IMG/VR virus record: IMGVR_UViG_3300010354_000355
Span: 1 to 31,143 of that record
Source: a virus
Direction: 5' to 3' (one strand)
Length of the DNA stretch: 31,143 bases
Shown piece by piece: positions 1 to 7,658 of the stretch. Both the position numbers and the translations under genes were made by a program. Position 1 is the first letter of the stretch; every line of letters starts with the position of its first letter. The notes under the pieces were generated by a model. It saw only the letters and a list, made by a program, of their open reading frames with translations. It made no database searches and was not told the origin of the DNA.

Positions 1-78
1 AATGTTCAAGCAGCAACCTATACAGAAACTTCTAATCGAATCAGAGTAACAAACAATGCTAGGAGTTGGTTCTTATGA
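1..78 (+). CDS. C-terminal end of an upstream protein (partial)
   Basis: Frame 1 is open from the first base to a TGA at 76-78 and encodes the last 25 residues of a protein ending NNARSWFL. Its stop overlaps the next gene's ATG (ATGA at 75-78), a tight translational coupling typical of phage operons. The fragment is too short to identify. Because it precedes a fibre-like gene, a tail or baseplate component is plausible, but this is inference from position only. Confidence 0.6.
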   Translation, partial: NVQAATYTETSNRIRVTNNARSWFL

Positions 79-1787
79 GAACAAGGTCAAGTCGTTTAAA
101 CAATGGATATATTGGTGACTATACAGCACACGATGATGTAAATGGTACTGTTGGATTGAATAAAAAGTATCTTGTAAATGATTACAGCATTGAAACTACT
201 TGGGTTAGACCATCACAGTGGAGACAAGGTCCTAGTGTTTCTGAAGGTGAACAAAAAATTGTAATCACAAATGCAGTTTATAATACGGATAATAATTTTA
301 CTGCATTTACAATGAGTGGAAATTTTGCAGTAGATTGGGGTGACGGCACTACAGGGGCCTTTACCTCACTTAATACCGCATCAAAAAATTATGATAAAAC
401 AACTTATGCTGGTCTTACCAGTGATGTTTTTAGAGGCTATAAAACTTTAAACATTGTTATTACTCCACAGGCTGGAGCTACATTTAACGGCCAATTAAAT
501 TTGGCAATAAAACATCCACAATCAGGATTACAAAGTTATTATTCTAATGGATATCTTGAAATAATAATGTCCGCACCATTTATGACCGGACCAATTACAA
601 TTTCAGATACTACATTTAACAATAGATCTGCTTCTAGATTATTGGAACATTTTAGATGGATCGGAAACTCAAGTTTAACTTCAATAGGTGCAGCTTTTAT
701 TGGTTGTGGTAATCTTAAAATTATAAGTGCATTTCCTTCAACTAGAAATTGTACAGATTTTCAAAGTTTATTTCATAGCTGTCACAGCCTAGAATGGATA
801 CCACCAACCATATGTGAAACGGGGAATGCTACAGTTTTATCATTTATGTTTTATTTGTGTACCGCTTTAAAAAGAGTTCCTGGAACCTTTAACACAAGTA
901 ACGCGACTCAGATAACACAATTATTTCAAGATTGTCAAATGTTAAAAAGAGTACCAGCTTTAAATACATCAAAAGTTACAGGAACAAATATGTTGGGACT
1001 GTTTCTTGGTTGTGGTTCTTTGGAAGAAATACCCGGTGAAATAAATGCAGTTAATGCTACCAGTTTGGCAAATATGTTTCAAAACTGCAGAAATTTAAAA
1101 TACTTTCCAAAAATAATTAATACTTCAAACGTTACAGATTTTTCTTTTATGTTTAATGGTGCATTAGCTTTAGAAGAAGTGCCTTACTTAGACACAACAA
1201 GAGGATCTAATTTTAATACTATGTTTGGAACTTCTGGGATTAGAGGATTTAATTCAGCTTGGGGAAATACATTTAACATGCCACAAGCAACCAGAACCGA
1301 CAACATGTTTAGATTCTGCAGACCTTTGGAAAGAGTGCCCAATACATTTGTTACGGGTGCAACGCTTACTAACTGCTCGGAAATGTTTTATGAGTGTTAT
1401 GATTTAACAAATTGTCCGGTTATTACTAATATTTCAAGATGCACAAACTTAACAGGCATGTTCTATAACTGTAGAGCACTTAAAGAAATTCCCGGAATGA
1501 CAATTGCAGCTGGTGCTACAAATTATGGTGGTACTGCAACTACAACACGTATGTTTTACCAAAATTGGAATCTTAGCACCTGTGGTATGACAGGATTTAC
1601 TGGTGCAAATGTTTCTTTTGAAGCTTGTTCGCTGGGAGCAACAGCGCTTAATGATATTTACAGAAGTCTTGCTGTTGTTGGGGCTTCGGGGGCAAATGTA
1701 AGATCTATTACAGTAACTGGAAATTGGGGCAATGCAGCAGATGATACTTCAATAGCCATTGGAAAAGGATGGCAAGTATTAGGATAA
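75..1787 (+). CDS. BspA-like repeat tail fibre/adhesin
   Basis: A 570-residue protein, probably a virion surface fibre or receptor-binding component. After a non-repetitive N-terminus (with WGDGTT at about residues 88-93, a motif often seen in secreted and virion beta-domains) it carries about eleven irregular repeats of 23-30 residues built on MFxxCxxLxxxP, for example MFYLCTALKRVP, MFQNCRNLKYFP and MFYNCRALKEIP. This is the BspA/DUF285-type leucine-rich repeat pattern used by bacterial surface proteins. The C-terminus (ALNDIYRSLA to KGWQVLG) is a short capping domain. I chose ATG at 75 rather than TTG at 66 because AGGAG at 61-65 lies 9 nt before it. Cys-rich repeats are unusual in a phage fibre. 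The receptor is unknown. Confidence 0.75.
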   Translation: MRTRSSRLNNGYIGDYTAHDDVNGTVGLNKKYLVNDYSIETTWVRPSQWRQGPSVSEGEQKIVITNAVYNTDNNFTAFTMSGNFAVDWGDGTTGAFTSLNTASKNYDKTTYAGLTSDVFRGYKTLNIVITPQAGATFNGQLNLAIKHPQSGLQSYYSNGYLEIIMSAPFMTGPITISDTTFNNRSASRLLEHFRWIGNSSLTSIGAAFIGCGNLKIISAFPSTRNCTDFQSLFHSCHSLEWIPPTICETGNATVLSFMFYLCTALKRVPGTFNTSNATQITQLFQDCQMLKRVPALNTSKVTGTNMLGLFLGCGSLEEIPGEINAVNATSLANMFQNCRNLKYFPKIINTSNVTDFSFMFNGALALEEVPYLDTTRGSNFNTMFGTSGIRGFNSAWGNTFNMPQATRTDNMFRFCRPLERVPNTFVTGATLTNCSEMFYECYDLTNCPVITNISRCTNLTGMFYNCRALKEIPGMTIAAGATNYGGTATTTRMFYQNWNLSTCGMTGFTGANVSFEACSLGATALNDIYRSLAVVGASGANVRSITVTGNWGNAADDTSIAIGKGWQVLG

Positions 1788-1791
1788 AATT

Positions 1792-2013
1792 ATGGATAGA
1801 GGACCAGGCTTTTATTCTTTAGACGGAAACGATTTACTACACGCACCAAACTTTGTAAAAAGAGGTGGTGGCGATCTTCATAAAGAAGAAAAAGATAATT
1901 ATACCTATCCTATAGGTGGCTTTTATTGGTTTGATAGTGAATCTGAAGCCAGAGTATTTTTTGGTCTTCCAGAATTACAGATAAATATAGAAGAAGGATA
2001 TCCTTATGCCTGA
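1792..2013 (+). CDS. Small conserved virion-module protein
   Basis: A 73-residue protein starting 4 nt after the fibre gene, with AGGA 7 nt before the ATG. It is rich in aromatic and acidic residues (DRGPGFYSLDG, YTYPIGGFYWFDSESEA). From memory, small proteins with a similar TYPxxGxYWFDSExEA core occur beside structural genes in T4-like marine phages, so a tail or neck accessory role is likely. No enzymatic motif is visible. It overlaps the next gene by 8 nt, indicating co-translation. Confidence 0.6.
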   Translation: MDRGPGFYSLDGNDLLHAPNFVKRGGGDLHKEEKDNYTYPIGGFYWFDSESEARVFFGLPELQINIEEGYPYA

Positions 2014-2326
2014 AGCATATAAAAGTTTTGGTACACTTGTTGGATCTACAGCAGCTACAACAATTTATAGCGGTGTATCGGGAACAGCATTAGTCAACGC
2101 AATACAAATTGCCAACAATGATGTTAATAATACAAATTATGTAACAGTTGAATTGATTAAGGGTAGCACAGCATATTCACTAATTACTCAGGCACAGCTT
2201 CCGTCCAGAACAAGTTTTCAAGTTTTAGATGCTCCACTGGCTCTTGAGAATAGCAACACTTTAAGATACACATCTGGGTATACATTTTCAACCCATGTTG
2301 TTGTTTCGGTAATGGAAATTACTTGA
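2006..2326 (+). CDS. Small beta-rich virion protein
   Basis: A 106-residue protein made almost wholly of short beta-strand-like segments rich in Thr, Ser, Val and Ala (TTIYSGVSGTALVNAIQIAN; VTVELIKGS; FQVLDAPLALE). The pattern resembles small immunoglobulin-like or decoration proteins in T4-like phage structural operons: a start-site strand, a valine-rich core, and a C-terminal VVVSVMEIT strand. The start has a clear Shine-Dalgarno site (AAGGA, 7 nt before ATG). It is the last gene of the plus-strand structural block; the promoter of dut begins inside its final codons. Confidence 0.6.
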   Translation: MPEAYKSFGTLVGSTAATTIYSGVSGTALVNAIQIANNDVNNTNYVTVELIKGSTAYSLITQAQLPSRTSFQVLDAPLALENSNTLRYTSGYTFSTHVVVSVMEIT

Positions 2327-2350
2327 CAATTATATTAAATTTGATATAAT
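2323..2350 (+). promoter_or_regulatory. Sigma-70 promoter, leaderless, for dut
   Basis: TTGACA at 2323-2328, a 16-nt spacer and TATAAT at 2345-2350 match the sigma-70 consensus perfectly, and a TG one base upstream adds an extended -10. The predicted start (7 nt after the -10) is the A of the dut ATG at 2357, so the mRNA should have no leader. No Shine-Dalgarno site precedes that ATG. Confidence 0.85.
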
Positions 2351-2356
2351 GTCTTT

Positions 2357-2875
2357 ATGATTCTTCAATACTTTAAACACTCGCCAGATGTTGTAGACCC
2401 AAATTTTCAAACTCGTATGGCAGCTTGCTTTGATTTGGGTGCTTATATTCCCAAAAACGAAAAAATTAAAATTTACAAAGGCAAAAATTTTACTGAAATT
2501 TTGCCAGAATACGACTCGTCCAACGACAAGACCTTTATTGCCCTGATGCCCGGAGAAAGGGCTTTAATTCGCACAGGATTGACTTTTAGCGTGCCCGAAC
2601 AGTATTCTATCCGTCTGCACCCCCGTTCAGGGATGGCCCTTAAATACGGTTTAACGCTGGCTAATTGCGAGGGTATTGTGGACGAAGATTACACGCTTGA
2701 GACCAAAATTATTGTCTTAAACACCAATACTGAAGAATCTATCAAAATTTATGATAGGGATAGAATTGCTCAGGCTGAAGTAGTCGAATATGAGCAATGC
2801 TACTTTCAAGAGGTATTTAAAGAACCCGGCCAGAAGTCTGACCGGGTTGGTGGGTTCGGAAGTACTGGAAAGTAA
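2357..2875 (+). CDS. dut: dUTPase (trimeric dUTP pyrophosphatase)
   Basis: Hydrolyses dUTP to dUMP and pyrophosphate, keeping uracil out of phage DNA and supplying dUMP to ThyX. All five motifs of the trimeric family are present in order: ACFDLGAY (23-30), HPRSGMA (88-94), GIVDEDY with catalytic Asp109 (106-112), DRIAQAEV (135-142) and the Arg/Phe lid RVGGFGSTG (163-171). At 172 residues it is somewhat longer than the usual ~150, because of an extra segment (about 31-60) between motif 1 and the next strand. Its middle is visibly richer in G+C than its neighbours, which may reflect separate acquisition. It has its own consensus promoter and converges on a minus-strand gene only 2 nt away. Confidence 0.93.
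   Translation: MILQYFKHSPDVVDPNFQTRMAACFDLGAYIPKNEKIKIYKGKNFTEILPEYDSSNDKTFIALMPGERALIRTGLTFSVPEQYSIRLHPRSGMALKYGLTLANCEGIVDEDYTLETKIIVLNTNTEESIKIYDRDRIAQAEVVEYEQCYFQEVFKEPGQKSDRVGGFGSTGK
2823..2848. other. Strong hairpin inside the 3' end of dut
   Basis: AACCCGG at 2823-2829 pairs with CCGGGTT at 2842-2848, with an inner CAGA/TCTG helix. It lies within the codons before dUTPase motif 5. There is no T-run after it, so it is not a standard terminator. It sits 30 nt from the convergent gene end and could attenuate read-through or protect the mRNA 3' end. Confidence 0.4.
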
Positions 2876-2877
2876 AA

Positions 2878-3456
2878 TTATGGCGGTTCTGGTAATACGG
2901 TAACGTTTACACCCCAAACAATTGTATTATTATCACTGGAATTTCTAAATCTAAATCGTGCATTACCCGTAGAAGCACCAACTGGATCTATTTGTATTTG
3001 AAAAGTTGCTCCTGCCGGTATTGTTATATTTTCTGTTAATGTATAATCAATATAAACACCACCGTTTACTTTATATTGTATAGTTAACAAGTCGGCATTG
3101 GCATCAACAATTTCAGATGTTAAAGTTATTGGGCATGTATTTGTAAAATTATAAACACTGCTTTCTGTAAAACCGCTGCCAATTTCTAAACTTACAGTCC
3201 ATGTAGTAAATGCAGTTGTTGCAAAAATACATCCCGCACCACCGTTGCCTCCGCTCTCTGTTTCGTAGCCCATTATAAACATATCTTGAAATGATACGTT
3301 ATTCATAACCATTCCGTTATTTACGTTTTCCCAAAGTTCCAAAACATCATTCCAACGAAATGGCCCCATTGGGGTATTTTTAATTTGTGGACCATAGCCG
3401 CTCATTTGTTCATTCATGGCAGCTAAAAAAGTTTTCATTTGTTTTCCTACGCCCAT
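2878..3456 (-). CDS. Unknown beta-rich protein, end of lysis cluster
   Basis: A 192-residue protein that I do not recognise. The N-terminal third (MGVGKQMKTFLAAMNEQ, then PMGPFRWNDVLELWENVNNG) looks helical and may be an oligomerisation or attachment segment. The rest is Thr/Asn/Val-rich, predicted beta, ending VWGVNVTVLPEPP. The composition resembles a minor virion protein. AAGGA lies 5 nt before the ATG and a GATAAATA late box at 3472-3479 lies just upstream, so it can be expressed late and independently of the lysis genes before it. It is the last gene of the minus-strand cluster and faces dut. Confidence 0.6.
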   Translation of the reverse strand: MGVGKQMKTFLAAMNEQMSGYGPQIKNTPMGPFRWNDVLELWENVNNGMVMNNVSFQDMFIMGYETESGGNGGAGCIFATTAFTTWTVSLEIGSGFTESSVYNFTNTCPITLTSEIVDANADLLTIQYKVNGGVYIDYTLTENITIPAGATFQIQIDPVGASTGNARFRFRNSSDNNTIVWGVNVTVLPEPP

Positions 3457-3470
3457 AGTATTCCTTTTAA

Positions 3471-3707
3471 TTATTTATCATCTTTTGATTTGGGAAATTT
3501 TACAGATTTAAATTCTTTCCAAACAAACCAAAGTAAACCAGCTAAAATTAAAAAATACCAAAAAGACCATTCTGATGTGCTGTTGGGGGTGTTAAAAAAT
3601 GAATCTTTGGAAACCGCGTGTATATGGTTTCCTTGTTTATCCTTTAATGTAACAAATTCTGGATTAGTACATGCCGTTAAAAGTAATAATGGTAAGTACT
3701 TGATCAT
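3471..3707 (-). CDS. Small lipoprotein with C-terminal membrane helix, spanin candidate
   Basis: A 78-residue protein with an N-terminal lipoprotein signal: positive start (MIK), hydrophobic stretch and lipobox LTAC with Cys13. A second membrane helix lies at about 47-64 (FWYFLILAGLLWFVW), followed by a lysine-rich tail. A lipid anchor at one end and a transmembrane helix at the other is the topology of unimolecular spanins, which join outer and inner membranes to finish lysis of Gram-negative hosts. The connecting segment is only about 33 residues, much shorter than in phage T1 gp11, so this is a candidate only. The start overlaps the upstream stop (ATGA) and AGGGGG precedes it. The holin candidate is next to it. 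Confidence 0.6.
   Translation of the reverse strand: MIKYLPLLLLTACTNPEFVTLKDKQGNHIHAVSKDSFFNTPNSTSEWSFWYFLILAGLLWFVWKEFKSVKFPKSKDDK
3472..3479 (-). promoter_or_regulatory. T4-like late promoter box
   Basis: On the minus strand this reads GATAAATA, one change from the T4 late -10 consensus TATAAATA. It lies 15 nt before the ATG of the gene starting at 3456 and overlaps the stop codon of the spanin-like gene. No -35 is expected for this promoter class. Confidence 0.5.
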
Positions 3708-4135
3708 GATTCCCCCTTAACTGATGTACCAAAATAAAATCCAACAACAGCGAGGAGCACTTCTCTGTTTTCTTTAGCCAAAAAATATCCCGGGACTTCT
3801 ACAAAATAATATTTGTAAGTTTCTGGAATAATTCCGAATAAACCCTCCGGTTGCTCTTGTTTTAGTTCTACGAATGTGGGAATTCCAAAGAATGGGAGAA
3901 CAAAAGGAGCAGCAACCACAGCAAACAAACAAGATAAAACAATAAGTCTTCGTACATTTTTTCCCATATCAAGGGGAACACGTTTAACAGCCCTGTCTTG
4001 ATTTTCTGTAGTTTGAGCATTTGCTTTAATCAGTCTTTCAAATATTTCTTTTTGATCTTGTGCTCGTTGGGCCCAATATTTAAATAAAAACCCAACCACA
4101 CCACCGCCTATTAGTGATATGAGTTCTGGAGTCAT
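3704..4135 (-). CDS. Three-helix membrane protein, holin candidate
   Basis: A 143-residue protein with hydrophobic segments at about 4-20 (ELISLIGGGVVGFLF), 64-84 (LIVLSCLFAVVAAPFVLPFF) and 125-138 (VLLAVVGFYFG). A charged region (QRAQDQKEIFERL) lies between the first two. The short N-terminus, three membrane spans and position beside a spanin-like lipoprotein suggest a holin; it recalls the three-TM holins of gene transfer agents (GTA_holin_3TM type). It could instead be a superinfection-exclusion or other membrane protein. AAAGGA lies about 11 nt before the ATG. It overlaps the next gene by 4 nt, so the two are translationally coupled. Confidence 0.55.
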   Translation of the reverse strand: MTPELISLIGGGVVGFLFKYWAQRAQDQKEIFERLIKANAQTTENQDRAVKRVPLDMGKNVRRLIVLSCLFAVVAAPFVLPFFGIPTFVELKQEQPEGLFGIIPETYKYYFVEVPGYFLAKENREVLLAVVGFYFGTSVKGES

Positions 4136-4141
4136 AGGTCT

Positions 4142-4747
4142 TTAGTTCCTTTGGTATGAAAGTTGAATTTCAATAGAATCTCTGACGGTATCCGTATATT
4201 CACAAATAGATTGCTGATTTTCCATATTTGGTGGAAAATCAAAGTGCCATTGTAAAAGAATAAAACCAATATTTACATTTTTATTTTTTAAAGGAAGGCA
4301 AGAATAATAAGCGATATTCTCATCTTCAAAAAAGTGCTTTGCATAAGAATCCGGCATAGCTTCTACATGATGTATTGTAGATTTATTTTCTAATATTTTA
4401 TTTAATAATGGAATAAATAAAGAGCATAGAACGTTTTTAAATTTTAAAGATTGAGAAATATATCCTTTGTGGGAGGATTCGTGCGTAATGGAAAATTTAC
4501 GCATTGAAATCCCATCCATAAAGTATTCCCCATTATGAAACTGGAGAACCGATACGCGCATTGCCTTGGTGTGGATTCTAAGTTCTGTAAGCAACTCATG
4601 TATTTCGGTATGAATTGCCATAAAATTATCAGATTTTTTATTAGACTTTAAAAATTTTACAACGCCCCATCCAACACCTAAAATTCCCGCTACTGCCAAA
4701 GAAATAATTTCGATGGATTGGAATGGATTCATTAAAGCTAAAATCAT
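4142..4747 (-). CDS. Membrane-anchored GAF-like domain protein
   Basis: A 201-residue protein with one N-terminal membrane helix (about 12-31, ISLAVAGILGVGWGVVKFL) followed by a cytoplasmic domain. The domain contains RVSVLQFHNGEYF and FSITHESSHKG, a pattern typical of a small GAF-like family common in phages (R-V-x-x-x-Q-F-H-N-G then T-H-E). Its ligand is unknown. I chose ATG at 4747, not 4819, because AGGAG lies 10 nt before it and a perfect TATAAATA late box at 4774-4781 would start transcription inside the longer reading. It leads the holin/spanin cluster and may sense a signal that times lysis, which is inference. Confidence 0.6.
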   Translation of the reverse strand: MILALMNPFQSIEIISLAVAGILGVGWGVVKFLKSNKKSDNFMAIHTEIHELLTELRIHTKAMRVSVLQFHNGEYFMDGISMRKFSITHESSHKGYISQSLKFKNVLCSLFIPLLNKILENKSTIHHVEAMPDSYAKHFFEDENIAYYSCLPLKNKNVNIGFILLQWHFDFPPNMENQQSICEYTDTVRDSIEIQLSYQRN

Positions 4748-4773
4748 CTGCCAAAAACTCCTGACTGTCTTAA

Positions 4774-4781
4774 TATTTATA
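4774..4781 (-). promoter_or_regulatory. T4-like late promoter, perfect TATAAATA
   Basis: On the minus strand this reads TATAAATA, the exact T4 late consensus, 26 nt before the ATG at 4747 and followed by an AGGAG site. It would drive the four-gene lysis-like cluster. It lies one base from the -35 of the opposite-facing replication promoter. Confidence 0.7.
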
Positions 4782-4782
4782 T

Positions 4783-4811
4783 TTGACGAACCCCCCATTG
4801 CATGGTATATT
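4783..4811 (+). promoter_or_regulatory. Sigma-70 promoter of the polymerase operon
   Basis: TTGACG at 4783-4788, a 17-nt spacer and TATATT at 4806-4811. The ATG of the first gene is at 4820, 8 nt after the -10, so the transcript should be leaderless or nearly so. No Shine-Dalgarno site is present. Confidence 0.7.
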
Positions 4812-4819
4812 GTTTTCAT

Positions 4820-5146
4820 ATGACTACAAGAGAAGATTTATTTAAATTACACGAAACAATCTCAAAAGAAGCCTTAGAATTAATGAAAAAGAAGAATAAT
4901 GACTATGCTTCTGGTTCGGATCCATTTATGAATTTTCGCAGGGCAGAGTATCTGGGATTTGCTACAGCAGAGCTGGGGGTTCTTATCCGCATGACCGATA
5001 AGATGTCTAGAATTTCTACCTACCTAAACCAAGGTAAACTTTCTCTGTCCAATGAAAGTGTCTATGACGCTATTGTTGACATTGTTAATTATAGTGTAAT
5101 ACTTGCTGGGCTGCTCAAGGATAAGGAAGCAAAGAACACTAAATGA
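4820..5146 (+). CDS. Nmad1/DUF1599-like nucleotide-modification-associated protein
   Basis: A 108-residue, all-helical protein with the signature of the Nmad1 (DUF1599) family: KKKNNDYA (24-30), DPFMNF (34-39), a leucine-rich helix ending RMTDKMSR (58-64), NES (78-80) and DAIVDIVNY (83-91). The family is related to MazG-type nucleotide pyrophosphohydrolases and is often found with DNA-base-modification genes; its exact reaction is not established. I start it at ATG 4820 rather than the in-frame ATG at 4802, which lies inside the promoter. Its stop overlaps the DNA polymerase start (ATGA), so the two proteins are made together. Confidence 0.75.
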   Translation: MTTREDLFKLHETISKEALELMKKKNNDYASGSDPFMNFRRAEYLGFATAELGVLIRMTDKMSRISTYLNQGKLSLSNESVYDAIVDIVNYSVILAGLLKDKEAKNTK

Positions 5147-7644
5147 AATTTTATACTGCCTGTGCCCTAAAAGGTAACAAGGTTCTTGTTCGTGGATACA
5201 AGAACGGAGAACGGTTTACGGAATCTGTTTCCTTTAAGCCGTCTCTGTTTATTCGCACGGAAAAAGATAGCAAGTATAAAACCTTAAACAATATTAAGGT
5301 TAAGCGTATGATATTTGATACGCTTTATGACTGTAGAGAATTTTTGGATCAATATAGAGAACTAGATGATTGCCCAATTTATGGAAACACTGATTTCATC
5401 ACTCAATATCTCATGGAGACTTATGAGGGTGAGGTGGTTTACGATCTTTCCAAGATCAAGATAGCATATCTTGATCTTGAGTGCGAATCTGAAAATGGCT
5501 TTCCAGATCTAGAAAACCCTAACGAGCGCGTCAACTTGATGAGTATTCGGATTTCTAGTGTGACCCACGTTATTAGTTTTACTCCAATAACTTTGCCTGA
5601 TTGCAAAGTTCACATGGTAGCGAATGAAAAAGAACTACTTAAAAAGACTTTTGAAATTCTTTCTCAACAGGATGTGGATGTAATCACTGGGTGGAATGTA
5701 AAATTGTTTGATATTCCCTATATAGTAGGTAGGGCGCTACTTTATTTTGAGGAAAAAGAAATTCAGAGTTGGTTGCCTTTTGGTTTGATGAAAGTGCGGG
5801 AAACAGATATTGGTGGTAGAAACCACAAAATATATGAATTTCCTGGTTACACTATTCTAGATTACATGGATCTGTACAAAAAGTTTTCGGGAACAAGTCA
5901 GGAAAGTTACGCTCTGCAAAATATTGCAAAGGTAGAACTAGATGCTCAAAAACTGGATTACAGCGAGTATGGATCACTGCGGGAATTTTATCGCCAAAAC
6001 TTTCAAAAATTTGCAGAATATAACGTCCAAGACGCTATCTTGGTTGAACGACTTGACAATAAACTAAAACTTATCGATCTTGCTGTATCTATTGCTTACG
6101 AAGCAAAAATCACATATGACACGGTTTTCTTTGCTACTCGCATATGGGAAACGATTTGTGCAGACTATTTGTTCCAAAAAAGTATTATACCGCCATTAAA
6201 ACGTAGTTACAACAAAGATGAGCAGTTTGTTGGTGCGTATGTCAAAGAAGTAACAGCTGGTTTTTATAAAAATGTTGTTAGCTTTGATGCCACTAGTCTG
6301 TATCCATCTATTATAATGCAATGGAATATTTCTCCCGATACTTGTACAAAAAAGGATTCTTCTTTTGGTGCTGATGATTTTTTACAAGGTAAGAGAAAAG
6401 ATATTCCCAATTTTGTTCAAGAAGCAAACGATTTAAATTCTTGCCTTGCTTGTAACGGTTCGATGTTTACAAATGGATTCCAGGGTTTTATTCCTATTCT
6501 GATTGAACGCACATTCAATCAGAGAAAAGAAGCAAAGTCACGGATGATTGAATTGGAAAAGGAATATGAACAAACAAAAAACAAAGAGCTCCTACCCAGA
6601 ATTGCAGCCCTCAAGATTAAACAATCTGTTAAAAAAATTCTTGCCAACAGTCTTTATGGTTGTCTTGGCAATCCCGCTTTTGTGTATTCATCTCCTGAAC
6701 TGGCTACGGCAGTTACTGTTACCGGGCAAGTGATTATCCGTAAAGCCGAGCAAGCAATGAATGATTACATTCAAAGTTTAACTAAAGATAAAAATGATTA
6801 TGTTATTGCCGTAGATACAGATTCTGTATATCTTAATCTAAATGCTATAGTGGAAAAAATTTCCAATAAGACAAAAATTGAAGATGTAACTGAATTTATC
6901 CATCAAGTATGTGAACATAAGATACAACCAGAATTTAAGAAAGAAATGGATCTCTTATCAAAAACTCTTGGTTGCAGAGAAAACAAGATTATGTTTAAAA
7001 GAGAAGCAATTGCTTCTGCTGGTATTTTTATTGCCAAAAAGCGATATGCGCTTTTAGTTCAAGATCTTGAGGGTGTCCGGTTTTCAGATCCAAAGCTTAA
7101 AATTATGGGTCTTGAAACTGCGAGAAGCAGTACTCCTATTTTAGTTCGTAATAAGCTAAAAGAATGTATTAAAATCATCCTAACCAAAACCCCGGAGGAG
7201 TTGCGAAAGTATGTGAATGATTTTTATGATGAATTTATGAAATTGCCTATTGAAGATGTCGCAGCTCCCCGGGGTGTTAAGGGTGTTGGTAAGTATACCG
7301 ATATAACTAACATCTATAAATCTGGAACTCCAATTGCAACTAAAGCCGCGTTGCTTCACAATGCATATGTTAAAAAGTTAAATTTAACCAAAGAAGTGCC
7401 ACCAATTAAAGAAAATGATAAGATAAAATTTGTCTTTGTAAAAATTCCAAATCCATATGGAATGGGTGGCAAAGATGCTGTTATTGGTTTTATCGGTAAA
7501 CCACCAAAAGAGTTTCAATTAGAAAAGTATATCGATAGCAAAAAACAGTTTGAAAAAACATTTGGTGAACCCCTTGATAATATTTTAAATGCAATTGGTT
7601 GGTCAATAAATCAACAAGTAACCCTTGAATCTTTTTTTATTTGA
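5143..7644 (+). CDS. Family B DNA polymerase with 3'-5' exonuclease
   Basis: The replicative DNA polymerase, 833 residues, close in size to T4 gp43 (898). Exonuclease motifs are intact: YLDLE (Asp111, Glu113), GWNVKLFDIPY (Asn185, Asp190) and YNVQD (Tyr293, Asp297). Polymerase motifs follow: motif A FDATSLYPSII (Asp382), motif B KKILANSLYG (around 498-506) and motif C AVDTDS (Asp558, Asp560), then KKRYALL. The protein should therefore both polymerise and proofread. It is expressed with the Nmad1-like gene from the promoter at 4783. AAGGA lies about 14 nt before the ATG, a loose distance, so coupling through the ATGA overlap is probably important. Confidence 0.97.
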   Translation: MKFYTACALKGNKVLVRGYKNGERFTESVSFKPSLFIRTEKDSKYKTLNNIKVKRMIFDTLYDCREFLDQYRELDDCPIYGNTDFITQYLMETYEGEVVYDLSKIKIAYLDLECESENGFPDLENPNERVNLMSIRISSVTHVISFTPITLPDCKVHMVANEKELLKKTFEILSQQDVDVITGWNVKLFDIPYIVGRALLYFEEKEIQSWLPFGLMKVRETDIGGRNHKIYEFPGYTILDYMDLYKKFSGTSQESYALQNIAKVELDAQKLDYSEYGSLREFYRQNFQKFAEYNVQDAILVERLDNKLKLIDLAVSIAYEAKITYDTVFFATRIWETICADYLFQKSIIPPLKRSYNKDEQFVGAYVKEVTAGFYKNVVSFDATSLYPSIIMQWNISPDTCTKKDSSFGADDFLQGKRKDIPNFVQEANDLNSCLACNGSMFTNGFQGFIPILIERTFNQRKEAKSRMIELEKEYEQTKNKELLPRIAALKIKQSVKKILANSLYGCLGNPAFVYSSPELATAVTVTGQVIIRKAEQAMNDYIQSLTKDKNDYVIAVDTDSVYLNLNAIVEKISNKTKIEDVTEFIHQVCEHKIQPEFKKEMDLLSKTLGCRENKIMFKREAIASAGIFIAKKRYALLVQDLEGVRFSDPKLKIMGLETARSSTPILVRNKLKECIKIILTKTPEELRKYVNDFYDEFMKLPIEDVAAPRGVKGVGKYTDITNIYKSGTPIATKAALLHNAYVKKLNLTKEVPPIKENDKIKFVFVKIPNPYGMGGKDAVIGFIGKPPKEFQLEKYIDSKKQFEKTFGEPLDNILNAIGWSINQQVTLESFFI

Positions 7645-7652
7645 AGTATAAT
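7625..7652 (+). promoter_or_regulatory. Sigma-70 promoter, leaderless, for the small-gene/uvsX operon
   Basis: TTGAAT at 7625-7630, a 16-nt spacer, TATAAT at 7647-7652, then exactly 6 nt to the ATG at 7659. The layout matches the dut and helicase promoters. It overlaps the final codons of the polymerase gene. Confidence 0.7.
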
Positions 7653-7658
7653 AGAAAT

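Noticed and set aside
66-74. TTG start nine bases upstream for the BspA-like fibre gene
   Set aside because: AGGAG lies at 61-65, too close to TTG 66 but 9 nt from ATG 75, which also forms the ATGA overlap.
2823-2848. Terminator at the end of dut
   Set aside because: The hairpin is strong but lies inside coding sequence and lacks a T-run; kept only as a hairpin.
3439-3720. Plus-strand open frame of 93 codons over the spanin-like gene
   Set aside because: The minus-strand gene has a lipobox, membrane helix and overlapping start/stop; the plus frame has none of these.
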